Source: JALGVA01 sp964617715 (lineage in GTDB: Bacteria > Armatimonadota > Zipacnadia > Zipacnadales > UBA5352). Taken from it: a DNA stretch of 20,726 bases. The stretch covers positions 1 to 20,726 of the forward strand of contig CAZTZN010000077.1 in the NCBI GenBank assembly GCA_964617715.1. The letters are read 5' to 3'. A program made the translations under genes and the position numbers. The notes under the pieces are model-generated. The model saw nothing but the letters and a program-made list of their open reading frames with translations, was not told where the DNA came from and ran no database searches. The stretch's first letter is position 1. Each line of letters opens with the position of its first letter. Shown one piece after another: positions 11,034 through 18,215 of this stretch.

Positions 11034-13013
11034 ATGCACGAACAGCTCAGCGACGTGCACGGTTCTGACCGGCCGGGCGCCGATGCGCGCCCCGCACGAC
11101 ATGTGCGCGCCGCGACGATGATCGTGCTCAGCATCGGGCTGACGTGGCTGGCGGGCTACTGGATCCGCCAGGGCGAGATCATCGCGCTGTCGGCGCAGAT
11201 GACCGAGGCGGTGCCGTCGATCCCGGGCCTGACCGCCCTGCTGATGCTCGCCCTGCTCAACCCGCTGCTGCGCCGCCTGCCCTACGCCCGTGACCTGTCG
11301 GCGGGCGAGATCATCATCGTCTACCTGTTCGTCACCGTCGCGACCTTCATGTTCGGCTGCGGCGTGACCCGCTTCCTGATTGCCACCATCAGCGCCGGCT
11401 ACTACTACACCACGCCGGTCTCACCCACCGACACCATCGCGCCCTTCATCCCCGGGTGGCTGTCGCCTACCGACCCCATCATCCACAAGTGGCTCTACGA
11501 GGCCTCGCCCACCGGCCAGGTGCCGTGGGAGGTCTGGCGCATCCCAACCATGGTCTGGTCGGGGTTCTTCCTGCTCTTCGGCGGCACCCTGATGTGTCTG
11601 ATGATTCTGTTCGCGGAACAGTGGATCGAGCATGAGCGCCTGGTCTTCCCACTGGTGCGCCTACCGCTGCAAGTGCTGGGCGAGGAGGGCGCGGTGCCCC
11701 TGTTCCGCAATCCGGTTACCTGGGTCGGTATCGGGCTGGCGACCTTCCTCAACCTCTACCTGATGACGCGCGCGGTGTTCTTCGGCGGCCCCAAAGGCAC
11801 GCTCAACTTCGACATCTCCAGCGGCATCACCGACTGGCCGTTACGGGCCATCCGGCCCATGAACATTGACCTGCGCCCGGGGCTCATCGGCCTGGGCTAC
11901 CTCATCTCCACGGAGCTGTCCTTCTCGATCTGGTTCTTCTACCTGTTCCAGAAGTTCCAGGCGCTGACCATGGCCTCGGTCGGCTACCGCGTGGGTGGCA
12001 TGCCGTTCCCGCAGGAACAGGGGATCGGAGCCTATCTGGTCATGGGCCTGGTACTGCTGTGGAAGGGACGCGTGCCCATCGCTCACGCGTGGAACTCGCT
12101 GCTGCGGCCGGCACTGGGCGGGCGCGACAAGCTCCCCTACCGCTGGGCGCTGCTGGGGGCCATTGTGGGTATCGCAGCCCTGTTCTTCTTCTTCGTGACC
12201 GCGGGCATGGCCCCGTGGCTCGCGGGCCTCTACCTGAGCATCCTGCTGATCGTCGGCCTGGTCTACGGTCGGCTGCGCGCCGAGACCGGCGTCCCCTTGC
12301 TGTGGGCCTTCCCTTACGGCCAGCAGCACAAGGTGATCTGGAACTTCTTCGGCCAGGAGGGCGTGATCGGCCGGGCAACCGACCTGCGCTCGCCCACGAT
12401 CTTCGCCATGATGGGTTTCCTCTCCCGGGGGTATTTCCCCACGGTATCGGGCTACCAGATCGAGGGCCTGAATCTGGCGCAGCGCACGGGGATCAAGCCA
12501 CGCCAGGTGATCGTGACTCTGCTGCTGGCCATCGTGGTGGGTTCGGCGTTCTCGTTCGTCTTCCATCTGCAACCCTACTACCAGGAGGGCGGTGTCGGCC
12601 TGCGCGGCGGCATCTGGGGCGACCGCACCGCACAGCAGGAGTACAGCGCGGTGCTGCGCGCGGTGGACATGCCCGCGCCCCCGGACAAACCACGCATTAT
12701 CGCAACTCTCGGTGGCGGCGTCCTGGTGGCGCTGATCTCGATGGCGCGCGGTTACTGGTTCGGCTTCCCGCTGCACCCCATCGGCTACGTGCTCGCGGGC
12801 GCCTTCGGCCACAAGCTGTGGGGGCCCTTCCTCATCGTGTGGATCTGCAAGACGGTGCTGTTGCGCTACGGTGGCAGCCAGTCGTATCTGCGCGCCCTGC
12901 CGGGCTTCCTGGGGTTCGCCATCGGCCACTTCATCACCGCCGGACTGATCTGGGGGTCCCTCGGCGCGGCGCTGGGCGGGCCATTCCTGCGCTGGGGCGT
13001 GTGGTTCGGGTGA
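11034..13013 (+). CDS. Multi-pass membrane protein, DUF6785/DUF6784 type
   Basis: A 659-residue integral membrane protein with a dozen or more hydrophobic segments, beginning MIVLSIGLTWLAGYWI (about 29-44). Residues such as GAYYY-like and EQWIEHERLVFPLVRLP in the first half, and the late segment GYWFGFPLHPIGYVLAG, match what I remember of the DUF6785/DUF6784 proteins of Armatimonadota and Planctomycetota. These look like transporters related to oligopeptide transporters, with no proven substrate. The start is set at ATG 11034 behind a GAGGGC site; ATG 11118 just before the first helix is an alternative. The in-frame codons upstream of 11034 do not look like protein. It is divergent from the sulfatase gene, a pairing that could mean uptake of a sulfated compound, but that is a guess. 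Confidence 0.8.
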   Translation: MHEQLSDVHGSDRPGADARPARHVRAATMIVLSIGLTWLAGYWIRQGEIIALSAQMTEAVPSIPGLTALLMLALLNPLLRRLPYARDLSAGEIIIVYLFVTVATFMFGCGVTRFLIATISAGYYYTTPVSPTDTIAPFIPGWLSPTDPIIHKWLYEASPTGQVPWEVWRIPTMVWSGFFLLFGGTLMCLMILFAEQWIEHERLVFPLVRLPLQVLGEEGAVPLFRNPVTWVGIGLATFLNLYLMTRAVFFGGPKGTLNFDISSGITDWPLRAIRPMNIDLRPGLIGLGYLISTELSFSIWFFYLFQKFQALTMASVGYRVGGMPFPQEQGIGAYLVMGLVLLWKGRVPIAHAWNSLLRPALGGRDKLPYRWALLGAIVGIAALFFFFVTAGMAPWLAGLYLSILLIVGLVYGRLRAETGVPLLWAFPYGQQHKVIWNFFGQEGVIGRATDLRSPTIFAMMGFLSRGYFPTVSGYQIEGLNLAQRTGIKPRQVIVTLLLAIVVGSAFSFVFHLQPYYQEGGVGLRGGIWGDRTAQQEYSAVLRAVDMPAPPDKPRIIATLGGGVLVALISMARGYWFGFPLHPIGYVLAGAFGHKLWGPFLIVWICKTVLLRYGGSQSYLRALPGFLGFAIGHFITAGLIWGSLGAALGGPFLRWGVWFG

Positions 13014-13210
13014 CGGCGGCAGCAAAGGCAACGGGGGGAACGACAGAGCCGTTCGGCGGCGGGGGCAGTAACTCGTCCCACGGGCAACAGAACGCTGGTG
13101 GAGCAGCGGGGCTTGAGCCTTGCTGACCTCACTCCGAAACGGCGCCGGCAATGGGGCGAACGCGAGGCGCCTGAGGCTTAGCGGGGGCAGGTGGGCGTGT
13201 CGCCTCTCCC
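13014..13210. other. Convergent intergenic gap, no clear element
   Basis: A 197-nt gap between two converging genes. It contains only short weak inverted repeats (for example GGCT/AGCC near 13110 and GAACG/CGTTC near 13047). I see no good intrinsic terminator, RNA gene or small coding frame. Confidence 0.4.
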
Positions 13211-13771
13211 CTACTCCTCCAGTGCGTTCTCGAGGAAGAAGTCCACGTGCGCGGCGAGGCTCTCGTGCGTTGAGTCGGGCTCGATGCGCAGGCCGCCGAG
13301 GAAGAACGTGGGGGTGCCGTTCACGCCGGTGCGCGCGCCCTTGAGGCGCACCTCGCGGATGTGCAATTCAATCTCCTCGTCGTGACGGTCGGCCTGGTAG
13401 CGCTTCACATCGAGGCCCAACTGCTCGCCCCAACGGGAGAGGTCTCTCTCGTCGAAGTCCCCCTTCGCCGCGAAGAGCTTGCGGTGCATCTCCCAGAACT
13501 TGCCCTGCCTGCCCGCGGCCTCGGCGGCCATCGCCCCCGGCATGGCCATTTCGTGGCGACTCACCAGGGGAAAGTGACGGAAGGTCAGTCGGACGCGGTC
13601 GCCATGCGTCTCCATCAGCTCCTCGACCGCCGCGAAACTCTCTATGCACGACGGGCACTGGTAGTCGGCATACTCCACCAGCGTGATCGCGGGGTCGTCC
13701 GGCCCGAGGGAGTGATCCTCGGCGGTGACCTCGTCCTCCAGCTCCAGCATGTCCACGCGGATCTCACTCAT
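13211..13771 (-). CDS. DsbA-family thiol-disulfide oxidoreductase, cytosolic
   Basis: A 186-residue thioredoxin-fold protein with a helical insertion, as in DsbA/Thioredoxin_4 proteins. The active site is CPSC (C39, C42) after VEYADYQ, and the cis-proline loop is GTPTFF (P154). No signal peptide, lipobox or membrane anchor is present, so it should act in the cytoplasm, where such proteins can reduce or isomerise disulfides or serve as glutathione- or thioredoxin-linked oxidoreductases. ATG 13771 is preferred; a GTG at 13795 would add eight residues with no homology-like pattern. It lies 46 nt downstream of the D-2-hydroxyacid dehydrogenase gene on the same strand and is the last gene of the redox cluster. 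Confidence 0.85.
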   Translation of the reverse strand: MSEIRVDMLELEDEVTAEDHSLGPDDPAITLVEYADYQCPSCIESFAAVEELMETHGDRVRLTFRHFPLVSRHEMAMPGAMAAEAAGRQGKFWEMHRKLFAAKGDFDERDLSRWGEQLGLDVKRYQADRHDEEIELHIREVRLKGARTGVNGTPTFFLGGLRIEPDSTHESLAAHVDFFLENALEE

Positions 13772-13817
13772 TCGCCTCGCAACTCCTCCGCACACGCTCC
13801 CGGCCGCAGCGCCGCCG

Positions 13818-14909
13818 TCAGCTCAGGACATTACGCGGCTCGCCCGCCAGGAAGGCATGGATGTTCTCGCAGGTGACGGCCAGCAGGCGCTGCAACGCCT
13901 CACGGGAGTAGAACGCCATGTGTGGCGTCATCACCACGTTGTCGCGGTTGAGCAACGCATAGCGCTGCACCGCGAGTGCCAGGTCCTCGCGTGGCGCCCC
14001 GTGCAGGGCCATCTGCGCCTCATCCCCGATACGCTCCTCACCTTCAATGACATCGAGCCCGGCGCCCCCGAGCTTCCCGGTGGCGAGCGCCTCGAGCAGC
14101 GCGTCGGTGTCCACCAGCTCACCACGCGCGGTGTTGAGCAGCAGCGCTCCGTCCTTCATCTTCGCGAGGGACTCGCGATTGATCATGTGGCGCGTTGCCG
14201 GGAGCAGCGGCACGTGCAGGGAGACCACGTCCGATTCGGCGAGCAGCTCGTCAAGCTCACGGTACTCGAATTGCATCACGTCGGCGAGGAGCTGGCGGGG
14301 ATGGGCATCGTAGGCGAGTACGCGCATGCCCATCGCGACGCCGATGCGGATCACGCGCAGGCCGATGGCCCCGGCGCCGATCACACCAAGCGTCTTGCCC
14401 TTCAGATCGAAGCCCGCCAGTCCGTCGATGGAGAAGTCGTTGCGGCGGGTGCGGTCGTAGGCCTTGAGGATCTTGCGCGACAGCGCCAGCATCAGGCCGA
14501 AGGTGTGTTCGGCCACGGTGTGCTCGGCGTACGCCGGGACGTTGCAGGCGGTGACGCCACGCTCGCGGCAGGCGTCGAGGTCGATGTGGTCGTAGCCGGT
14601 GGAGCGGGTGCAGACGAGCTTGAGGTGCGGCATGCGGTCGAGTTGCGTGGCGTTCACACGGGAGCCGATGAACACGGAGGCGATGGTCAGTCCGGCCACC
14701 TGCTCGTCGGGCACGTCCTGGATCTTGGCAGGCGTGGTGACCGGGGTCGGTCCGGTCAGACCGCATTGGTGGGCGGTCAGTCCGGCCTCATCCCATGGCC
14801 CGGTCTCGAAGAACATGAGCTGCTCGTCTGCGAGCGGATCGCGGTCGCCGCCCTCGAGAGATTGCGTCTGCCTGGTTGTCCGCGACGTTGGTGCCTGTTG
14901 ATCCGACAT
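13818..14909 (-). CDS. NAD-dependent D-2-hydroxyacid dehydrogenase (D-lactate dehydrogenase-like)
   Basis: A 363-residue member of the D-isomer 2-hydroxyacid dehydrogenase family, which reduces 2-oxoacids with NADH. The NAD fold shows GAGAIG (G178, G180, G183) and D201 at the end of the second strand (AYDAHP), which favours NAD over NADP. Catalytic-type residues are R262 (TARGELVD), a glutamate in DVIEGEE (286-292) and H330 (TPHMAFYS). The latter block and RSTGYDHIDL are like those of D-lactate dehydrogenases (LdhA type). The start at ATG 14909 is well fixed by GGGAGGG 6 nt upstream, so the protein has about 30 extra N-terminal residues before the usual FFETGPWD beginning. It lies between the thioredoxin reductase-like gene (180-nt gap) and the DsbA-like gene. 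Substrate not determinable. Confidence 0.92.
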   Translation of the reverse strand: MSDQQAPTSRTTRQTQSLEGGDRDPLADEQLMFFETGPWDEAGLTAHQCGLTGPTPVTTPAKIQDVPDEQVAGLTIASVFIGSRVNATQLDRMPHLKLVCTRSTGYDHIDLDACRERGVTACNVPAYAEHTVAEHTFGLMLALSRKILKAYDRTRRNDFSIDGLAGFDLKGKTLGVIGAGAIGLRVIRIGVAMGMRVLAYDAHPRQLLADVMQFEYRELDELLAESDVVSLHVPLLPATRHMINRESLAKMKDGALLLNTARGELVDTDALLEALATGKLGGAGLDVIEGEERIGDEAQMALHGAPREDLALAVQRYALLNRDNVVMTPHMAFYSREALQRLLAVTCENIHAFLAGEPRNVLS

Positions 14910-14969
14910 GAGTTACCCTCCCGGCATGTGAACACGCACAATCGACCGTGGTGCGGAGGAGCACACTGC

Positions 14970-14990
14970 GCCGACGGCCGTGACGTCGGC
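14970..14990 (-). other. Small stem-loop in the gap before the hydroxyacid dehydrogenase gene
   Basis: Perfect 7-bp stem GCCGACG / CGTCGGC with a 7-nt loop, without a T run. It lies in the 180-nt gap between the reductase-like and dehydrogenase genes and could be a processing or pause site. No promoter is obvious in this gap, so read-through from the thioredoxin promoter is possible. Confidence 0.35.
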
Positions 14991-15089
14991 GAGACGGATG
15001 GAGGTTCGCCCCCCGGCTCCAGACGCCCTCGCTGCTCAAGTGGCGCGGCTACCGATCGTAGTGTCCGCCGAGGACGCGCGCGCCCGGGC

Positions 15090-16070
15090 TCAGCTCTGCT
15101 CCTCCATCCGGGACCGCCCGCGATCGCGCCGGACCGCCCCACCGCGCACGAAGCGCTCAGCGCTGAGCGCGGCCACCGCGCCCTCACCCGCGGCCACACA
15201 CTGCTGGCGCACCAGCTTGCTGCGTACGTCGCCGGCCGCGAACACACCGGGGAAGCTGGTCTGCATTATCTCATCGGTGATTATGTAATCCTTCTCGTCG
15301 AGATCGACCGCGCCGAGCAGGAACTCGGTGGCCGGAGCATTGCCCCGCAGATACATGAACACCCCGGCGCCCTCGATCACGCGCTCGTTGCCCTCGCGAT
15401 CCTGGTAGCGTGCACCGGTCACGACGCCGCCCTCACCGAGAATCTCCCGGATACGCAGGCCGGTCTCCACGCGCACGTTGTCGAGCAGATCCAGCTCGCG
15501 GGCCACGCGCTCGTCGGCGTTGAACTCGGGCGTGGGCACGGTGAGGATGACCGAGCTGGCGATCTGACTCAGCGCCAGCGCCTCCTCGCAGGCGTGCTCA
15601 TCGCCCCCGACTACGATCACGTCCTCACCGGCAAACAGCGGGCCATCGCAGGCGACACAGTAGGCCACGCCGCCGCCGAGCAGCTCCTCTTCGCCGGGGA
15701 CCTTCTCGGCCGGGTTCATCGCGCCGGTGGCGATGATAACCGCCCGGGCCACGTGCATCTGCGCGCCGCCGAAGACCTGCAGACCGCGGTCCTCGGTGAA
15801 GTTAACGCCCGCCACTGACTCGAGCACGATCTCGGCGCCGTACTTGAGCGCCTGCTCGCGGATGCGCGCGAGAATATCGCGCCCGGGGACAGGTTCGACC
15901 TGCGCCGGCCAGTTCCCTACCGCGGGCGCCATGGCCATCATGCCCGAGAGCGGAGCGGGTGTGGAGAGCACCGTGCTGAGACCGGCACGGGCGGCATAAA
16001 GCGCGGCGGTGTAGCCGGCGGGGCCACCGCCGATGATGTGCACATCACAGGTGAGGTCGGTCTGTGTCAT
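15090..16070 (-). CDS. Thioredoxin reductase-like flavoprotein without the NADPH-phosphate motif
   Basis: A 326-residue protein of the low-molecular-weight thioredoxin reductase family. FAD motifs are GGGPAG (14-19) and GVFAAGD (275-281), and the redox site is CVAC (C138, C141) followed by DG. The start at ATG 16070 has AGAGG 6 nt upstream. Two nucleotide-binding features differ from standard NADPH enzymes. The GGGN/DSA loop reads GGDEHA (155-160). The HRR..FR motif that holds the NADPH 2'-phosphate is replaced by VPTPEFN (178-184 region). The usual VENFPG of the FAD domain reads VGNWPA. So the electron donor may be NADH, F420H2, ferredoxin or something else, as known for divergent family members. 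It lies 77 nt behind the thioredoxin gene and probably reduces it. Confidence 0.87.
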   Translation of the reverse strand: MTQTDLTCDVHIIGGGPAGYTAALYAARAGLSTVLSTPAPLSGMMAMAPAVGNWPAQVEPVPGRDILARIREQALKYGAEIVLESVAGVNFTEDRGLQVFGGAQMHVARAVIIATGAMNPAEKVPGEEELLGGGVAYCVACDGPLFAGEDVIVVGGDEHACEEALALSQIASSVILTVPTPEFNADERVARELDLLDNVRVETGLRIREILGEGGVVTGARYQDREGNERVIEGAGVFMYLRGNAPATEFLLGAVDLDEKDYIITDEIMQTSFPGVFAAGDVRSKLVRQQCVAAGEGAVAALSAERFVRGGAVRRDRGRSRMEEQS

Positions 16071-16094
16071 GAGGCGCCTCTTCTCTGCTGTCGA

Positions 16095-16124
16095 GCGCTC
16101 GTGCCAATGCGGCAGCGCGAGCGC
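16095..16124 (-). other. Stem-loop between thioredoxin and reductase-like genes
   Basis: Paired arms GCGCTCG (16095-16101) and CGAGCGC (16118-16124) with an inner TGCC/GGCA helix and a 3-nt bulge. No T run follows, so it looks more like an mRNA-processing or stability element, or a partial terminator, than a full stop of transcription. Confidence 0.45.
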
Positions 16125-16147
16125 CCGCAATGCTCAGGAGGCCGCAG

Positions 16148-16480
16148 CTACTCGCCCAGGCTCTCGTCGATCCATGCCAGCAGGTCATCCGCGCGCACGG
16201 CGCCGACCCTGCGGGCGTGCTCCCGGCCGTCTCTGAAGAGAATCAGCGTCGGCGTGGCGCGCACGGCGTGCTCGCTGAACAGCTCGCGGCACTCCTGGAA
16301 GGAGACCTTGACGAACTTGACCTCGCCGTCCCTGGCCTCAGCGGCCTGGTCATACTGCGGGCTGAGCGCGAGGCAATGCCCGCAGGTCTCCGACCAGAAA
16401 TCGACCAACACGGGCGTCTCGGTCCACTCAATCACCTCGGCCGCGAAGTCCGCCAGAGGCACGTCAGGGGGCTTTGTCAT
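16148..16480 (-). CDS. Thioredoxin with CGHC active site
   Basis: A 110-residue cytosolic thioredoxin. The fold markers are VLVDFWS (buried D27), active site CGHC (C33, C36) and cis-proline in RATPTL (P77). The canonical WCGPC is here TCGHC: His replaces Pro as in protein disulfide isomerase, which in that family raises the redox potential, and Thr replaces the Trp before the first Cys. One extra cysteine, C64, is present. The start at ATG 16480 has GAGG 6 nt upstream and a good promoter about 45 nt upstream. It is the first gene of the minus-strand redox cluster, followed by the reductase-like gene. Confidence 0.9.
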   Translation of the reverse strand: MTKPPDVPLADFAAEVIEWTETPVLVDFWSETCGHCLALSPQYDQAAEARDGEVKFVKVSFQECRELFSEHAVRATPTLILFRDGREHARRVGAVRADDLLAWIDESLGE

Positions 16481-16524
16481 CTATATCCTCACCTGATCTG
16501 TCGAGTTACGTTCCGCGTGTGGTT

Positions 16525-16553
16525 ATCCTATTCGACATCGCGTCGTCCGTCAA
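16525..16553 (-). promoter_or_regulatory. Promoter of the thioredoxin gene cluster
   Basis: Minus strand: TTGACG (16553-16548), 17-nt spacer, TAGGAT (16530-16525). Transcription would begin near 16518, giving a leader of about 38 nt with the GAGG ribosome site of the thioredoxin gene. Confidence 0.7.
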
Positions 16554-16667
16554 GCGGGCGAGGCCGCCCGTCATCAGCCGTTCCCCGCACCGACGCAGGC
16601 AGGTCTCCAGACGCAGGCAGCGAACCCCGGAGCGATGCAGTACCCGCACCGTGGGAGGGAGATGACG

Positions 16668-17696
16668 ATGGCGCTTGCTCTGCCCCGGGCAGGGCTGCTG
16701 CCTCAGGCTCGTGACCTCTATGCGGCCCTGACCGGCCAGATGCCCGCCCGTGTGCCGCGCCAGGAGCTGTTCTTCGACAATCCGGCGATCGCCCAGCACT
16801 TCATCGGCCGCGACGTGCGCGGCGACCGACTGGCGATGATGGAACTGGCGCGTGAGATCGGCTGGGGGATGGCGCTGGCCACTTCCTGGGGGGTGCGCAT
16901 CGGCGCGCGCAACGAGGTCGCATCCGACGGGACCTCGCACTACGCCGGCGGCTCAGAGATTACGCCGGAGGACCTCGACCGCATGGCCGGCCCGGACGTG
17001 GAGCGCCTGGCCGAGGAGTTCGCGGCCAACGCTGAGGCGATCCGTGCCGAGGGCCTGCTGGTGCACATCTTCATGCTGCACTGCTTCCACTCAGCGGCGA
17101 CCGGCCTCGGCATGGAGCGGCTGTGCCTGATGGTCTACGACCAGCCGGAGCTGCTGCGGGAGTACATGCGCCGCGTGGAGGCCTTCAACCGTCGGGCGCT
17201 GCGGGCGGTGCTCGACACCGGCAGCGTGCCCGACATCGCGATCTTCGACGCCGACTGCGCCTTCAAGACCGCGTGCATGGTCAGCCCAAAGACTTATCGC
17301 GAGCTGATCCTTGAGCCGACCGCGGCCACCTGCGCGCTGCTGCGCGAGGCCGGAATCATCATCATGATGCACACCGATGGCCGCATCGATGATGTGTATC
17401 CGGTCTGGCTGGAGATGGGGCTGGCGGGCGCGCACGGGGTCGAGGCGCAGGCGAACGACCTCGCCCACGTGAAGGACCGTTTCGGGGACCGCATGACGCT
17501 CTTCGGCAACTTCGATCCGGTGGTGCTGGCGACCGATCAGCCCGACCACGTCCGGAAGATGGCGCGGCAGATGGTGCAGGTCGGCAAGCCGGGCGGGCGC
17601 TATGTGGCGGCGGTCAACACGATCGTAGGCGACAATGTGCCGCTGGAGAACTACCTGGCATTCATCGCCGGGGTGGACGAGGTGGCCAGTTACTGA
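16668..17696 (+). CDS. Uroporphyrinogen decarboxylase (UroD)-fold family protein
   Basis: A 342-residue member of the UroD/methylcobamide:CoM methyltransferase superfamily. Typical parts are the GD/GPDV...LAEEF region, FDADCAFKTACMVSPKTY (an active-site type segment), the barrel strand IIIMMHTDG (H235, D237) and DRMTLFGNFDP. The zinc-binding HxC seen in methyltransferases reads HTD here, so a cobalamin-methyltransferase mechanism with thiolate activation is doubtful, and the residues of true haem-pathway UroD are not evident either. This subfamily is expanded in Armatimonadota-like genomes with unknown substrate. ATG 16668 has GGAGG 9 nt upstream and is preferred to ATG 16662 (3 nt) or 16635. 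It faces away from the thioredoxin promoter and converges with the PLDc_N-like gene, overlapping its 3' end by 35 nt. Confidence 0.85.
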   Translation: MALALPRAGLLPQARDLYAALTGQMPARVPRQELFFDNPAIAQHFIGRDVRGDRLAMMELAREIGWGMALATSWGVRIGARNEVASDGTSHYAGGSEITPEDLDRMAGPDVERLAEEFAANAEAIRAEGLLVHIFMLHCFHSAATGLGMERLCLMVYDQPELLREYMRRVEAFNRRALRAVLDTGSVPDIAIFDADCAFKTACMVSPKTYRELILEPTAATCALLREAGIIIMMHTDGRIDDVYPVWLEMGLAGAHGVEAQANDLAHVKDRFGDRMTLFGNFDPVVLATDQPDHVRKMARQMVQVGKPGGRYVAAVNTIVGDNVPLENYLAFIAGVDEVASY

Positions 17697-17910
17697 CGCT
17701 GCGGCCGGGGCCGGACAGATCGGAGAAGCTCGACACCAGCCAGTAGGCCACCGCCCCGAAGGGCCCCGTGACCAGGATCAGCAGCAGCCACAGTATGCGG
17801 CCGCGCTGCAGGGCACGGATGAACGCGAAGACGGTGATGACCACCGCGACGATGGTGAGTGTGATGGACCCGAGGGAGATCGGGATCGCGGGCAGCCCGG
17901 GCACATGCAC
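17662..17910 (-). CDS. Small PLDc_N-like membrane protein
   Basis: An 82-residue protein with two membrane segments (ITLTIVAVVITVFAFIRAL, then ILWLLLILVTGPFGAVAYWLV). The second, with W...GP.G...YW, is the hallmark of the phospholipase D nuclease N-terminal (PLDc_N) domain, often found as stand-alone small proteins of unknown function. I place the start at GTG 17910, with AGAGGGA 7 nt upstream. The frame continues up to an ATG at 18114, but those extra 68 residues are Asn/Arg/Ser-rich without a recognisable fold and are more likely leader. The 3' end overlaps the UroD-family gene by 35 nt on the opposite strand. Confidence 0.65.
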   Translation of the reverse strand: MHVPGLPAIPISLGSITLTIVAVVITVFAFIRALQRGRILWLLLILVTGPFGAVAYWLVSSFSDLSGPGRSVSNWPPRPPRR

Positions 17911-18105
17911 GGAGAATTCCCTCTCGCCGGTCGCGAAGCGACTCGTCAGGTGACGGTCGGCAGGTACACTTCGCGCCCGCGCAGGAGAGACCTTCGCGCT
18001 GCGCGTTGTCCGTGAGTTGTTCCTGTTGTTGCCCACGGTACTCGTGTTGTGACCGTTCGCTTCATTGCCACCGTTCGGCGCTTGCTCACAGACGCGCGGG
18101 TGGTG
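17911..18105. other. Intergenic region before the thiC promoter
   Basis: This region separates the PLDc_N-like gene from the thiC promoter. It has repeated short GTTGT/CCGTTCG-like words (near 18004-18077) but no clear gene, terminator or RNA. A longer version of the PLDc_N-like frame crosses it on the minus strand. No THI-box (TPP riboswitch) signature is visible here or in the downstream leader. Confidence 0.4.
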
Positions 18106-18111
18106 TATAAT
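18082..18111 (+). promoter_or_regulatory. thiC: Candidate thiC promoter
   Basis: A perfect TATAAT at 18106-18111 with a weak TTGCTC at 18082-18087 (18-nt spacer). Transcription would begin near 18118, about 98 nt before the thiC ATG. Confidence 0.55.
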
Positions 18112-18119
18112 CATATGTC

Positions 18120-18175
18120 GAGCCCATGGGCCCGGCGCGTGGGCTCTGTCCTTTTCCCGAGAACGGCCGCTCGGG
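18120..18175 (+). promoter_or_regulatory. Tandem hairpins in the thiC leader, possible attenuator
   Basis: Two stem-loops follow the predicted transcription start directly. The first pairs GAGCCCA (18120-18126) with TGGGCTC (18140-18146) and is followed by TGTCCTTTTCCC, a short T run. The second pairs CCCGAG (18156-18161) with CTCGGG (18170-18175). The layout could end transcription early or pause it. The conserved CUGAGA and CUGAU parts of a TPP riboswitch are absent. Confidence 0.4.
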
Positions 18176-18215
18176 GCGCATTCCCGAAGGCAGGGCGGCC
18201 ACGGAGACGATTTCG

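Noticed and set aside
11841..13151. Minus-strand open frame of about 436 codons opposite the DUF6785-type gene
   Set aside because: His/Gln/Ala-rich shadow product; the plus strand encodes regular membrane segments.
17911..18114. Longer version of the PLDc_N-like protein starting at ATG 18114
   Set aside because: The added 68 residues are Asn/Arg/Ser-rich without fold, and GTG 17910 has a ribosome site and begins just before the first membrane helix.
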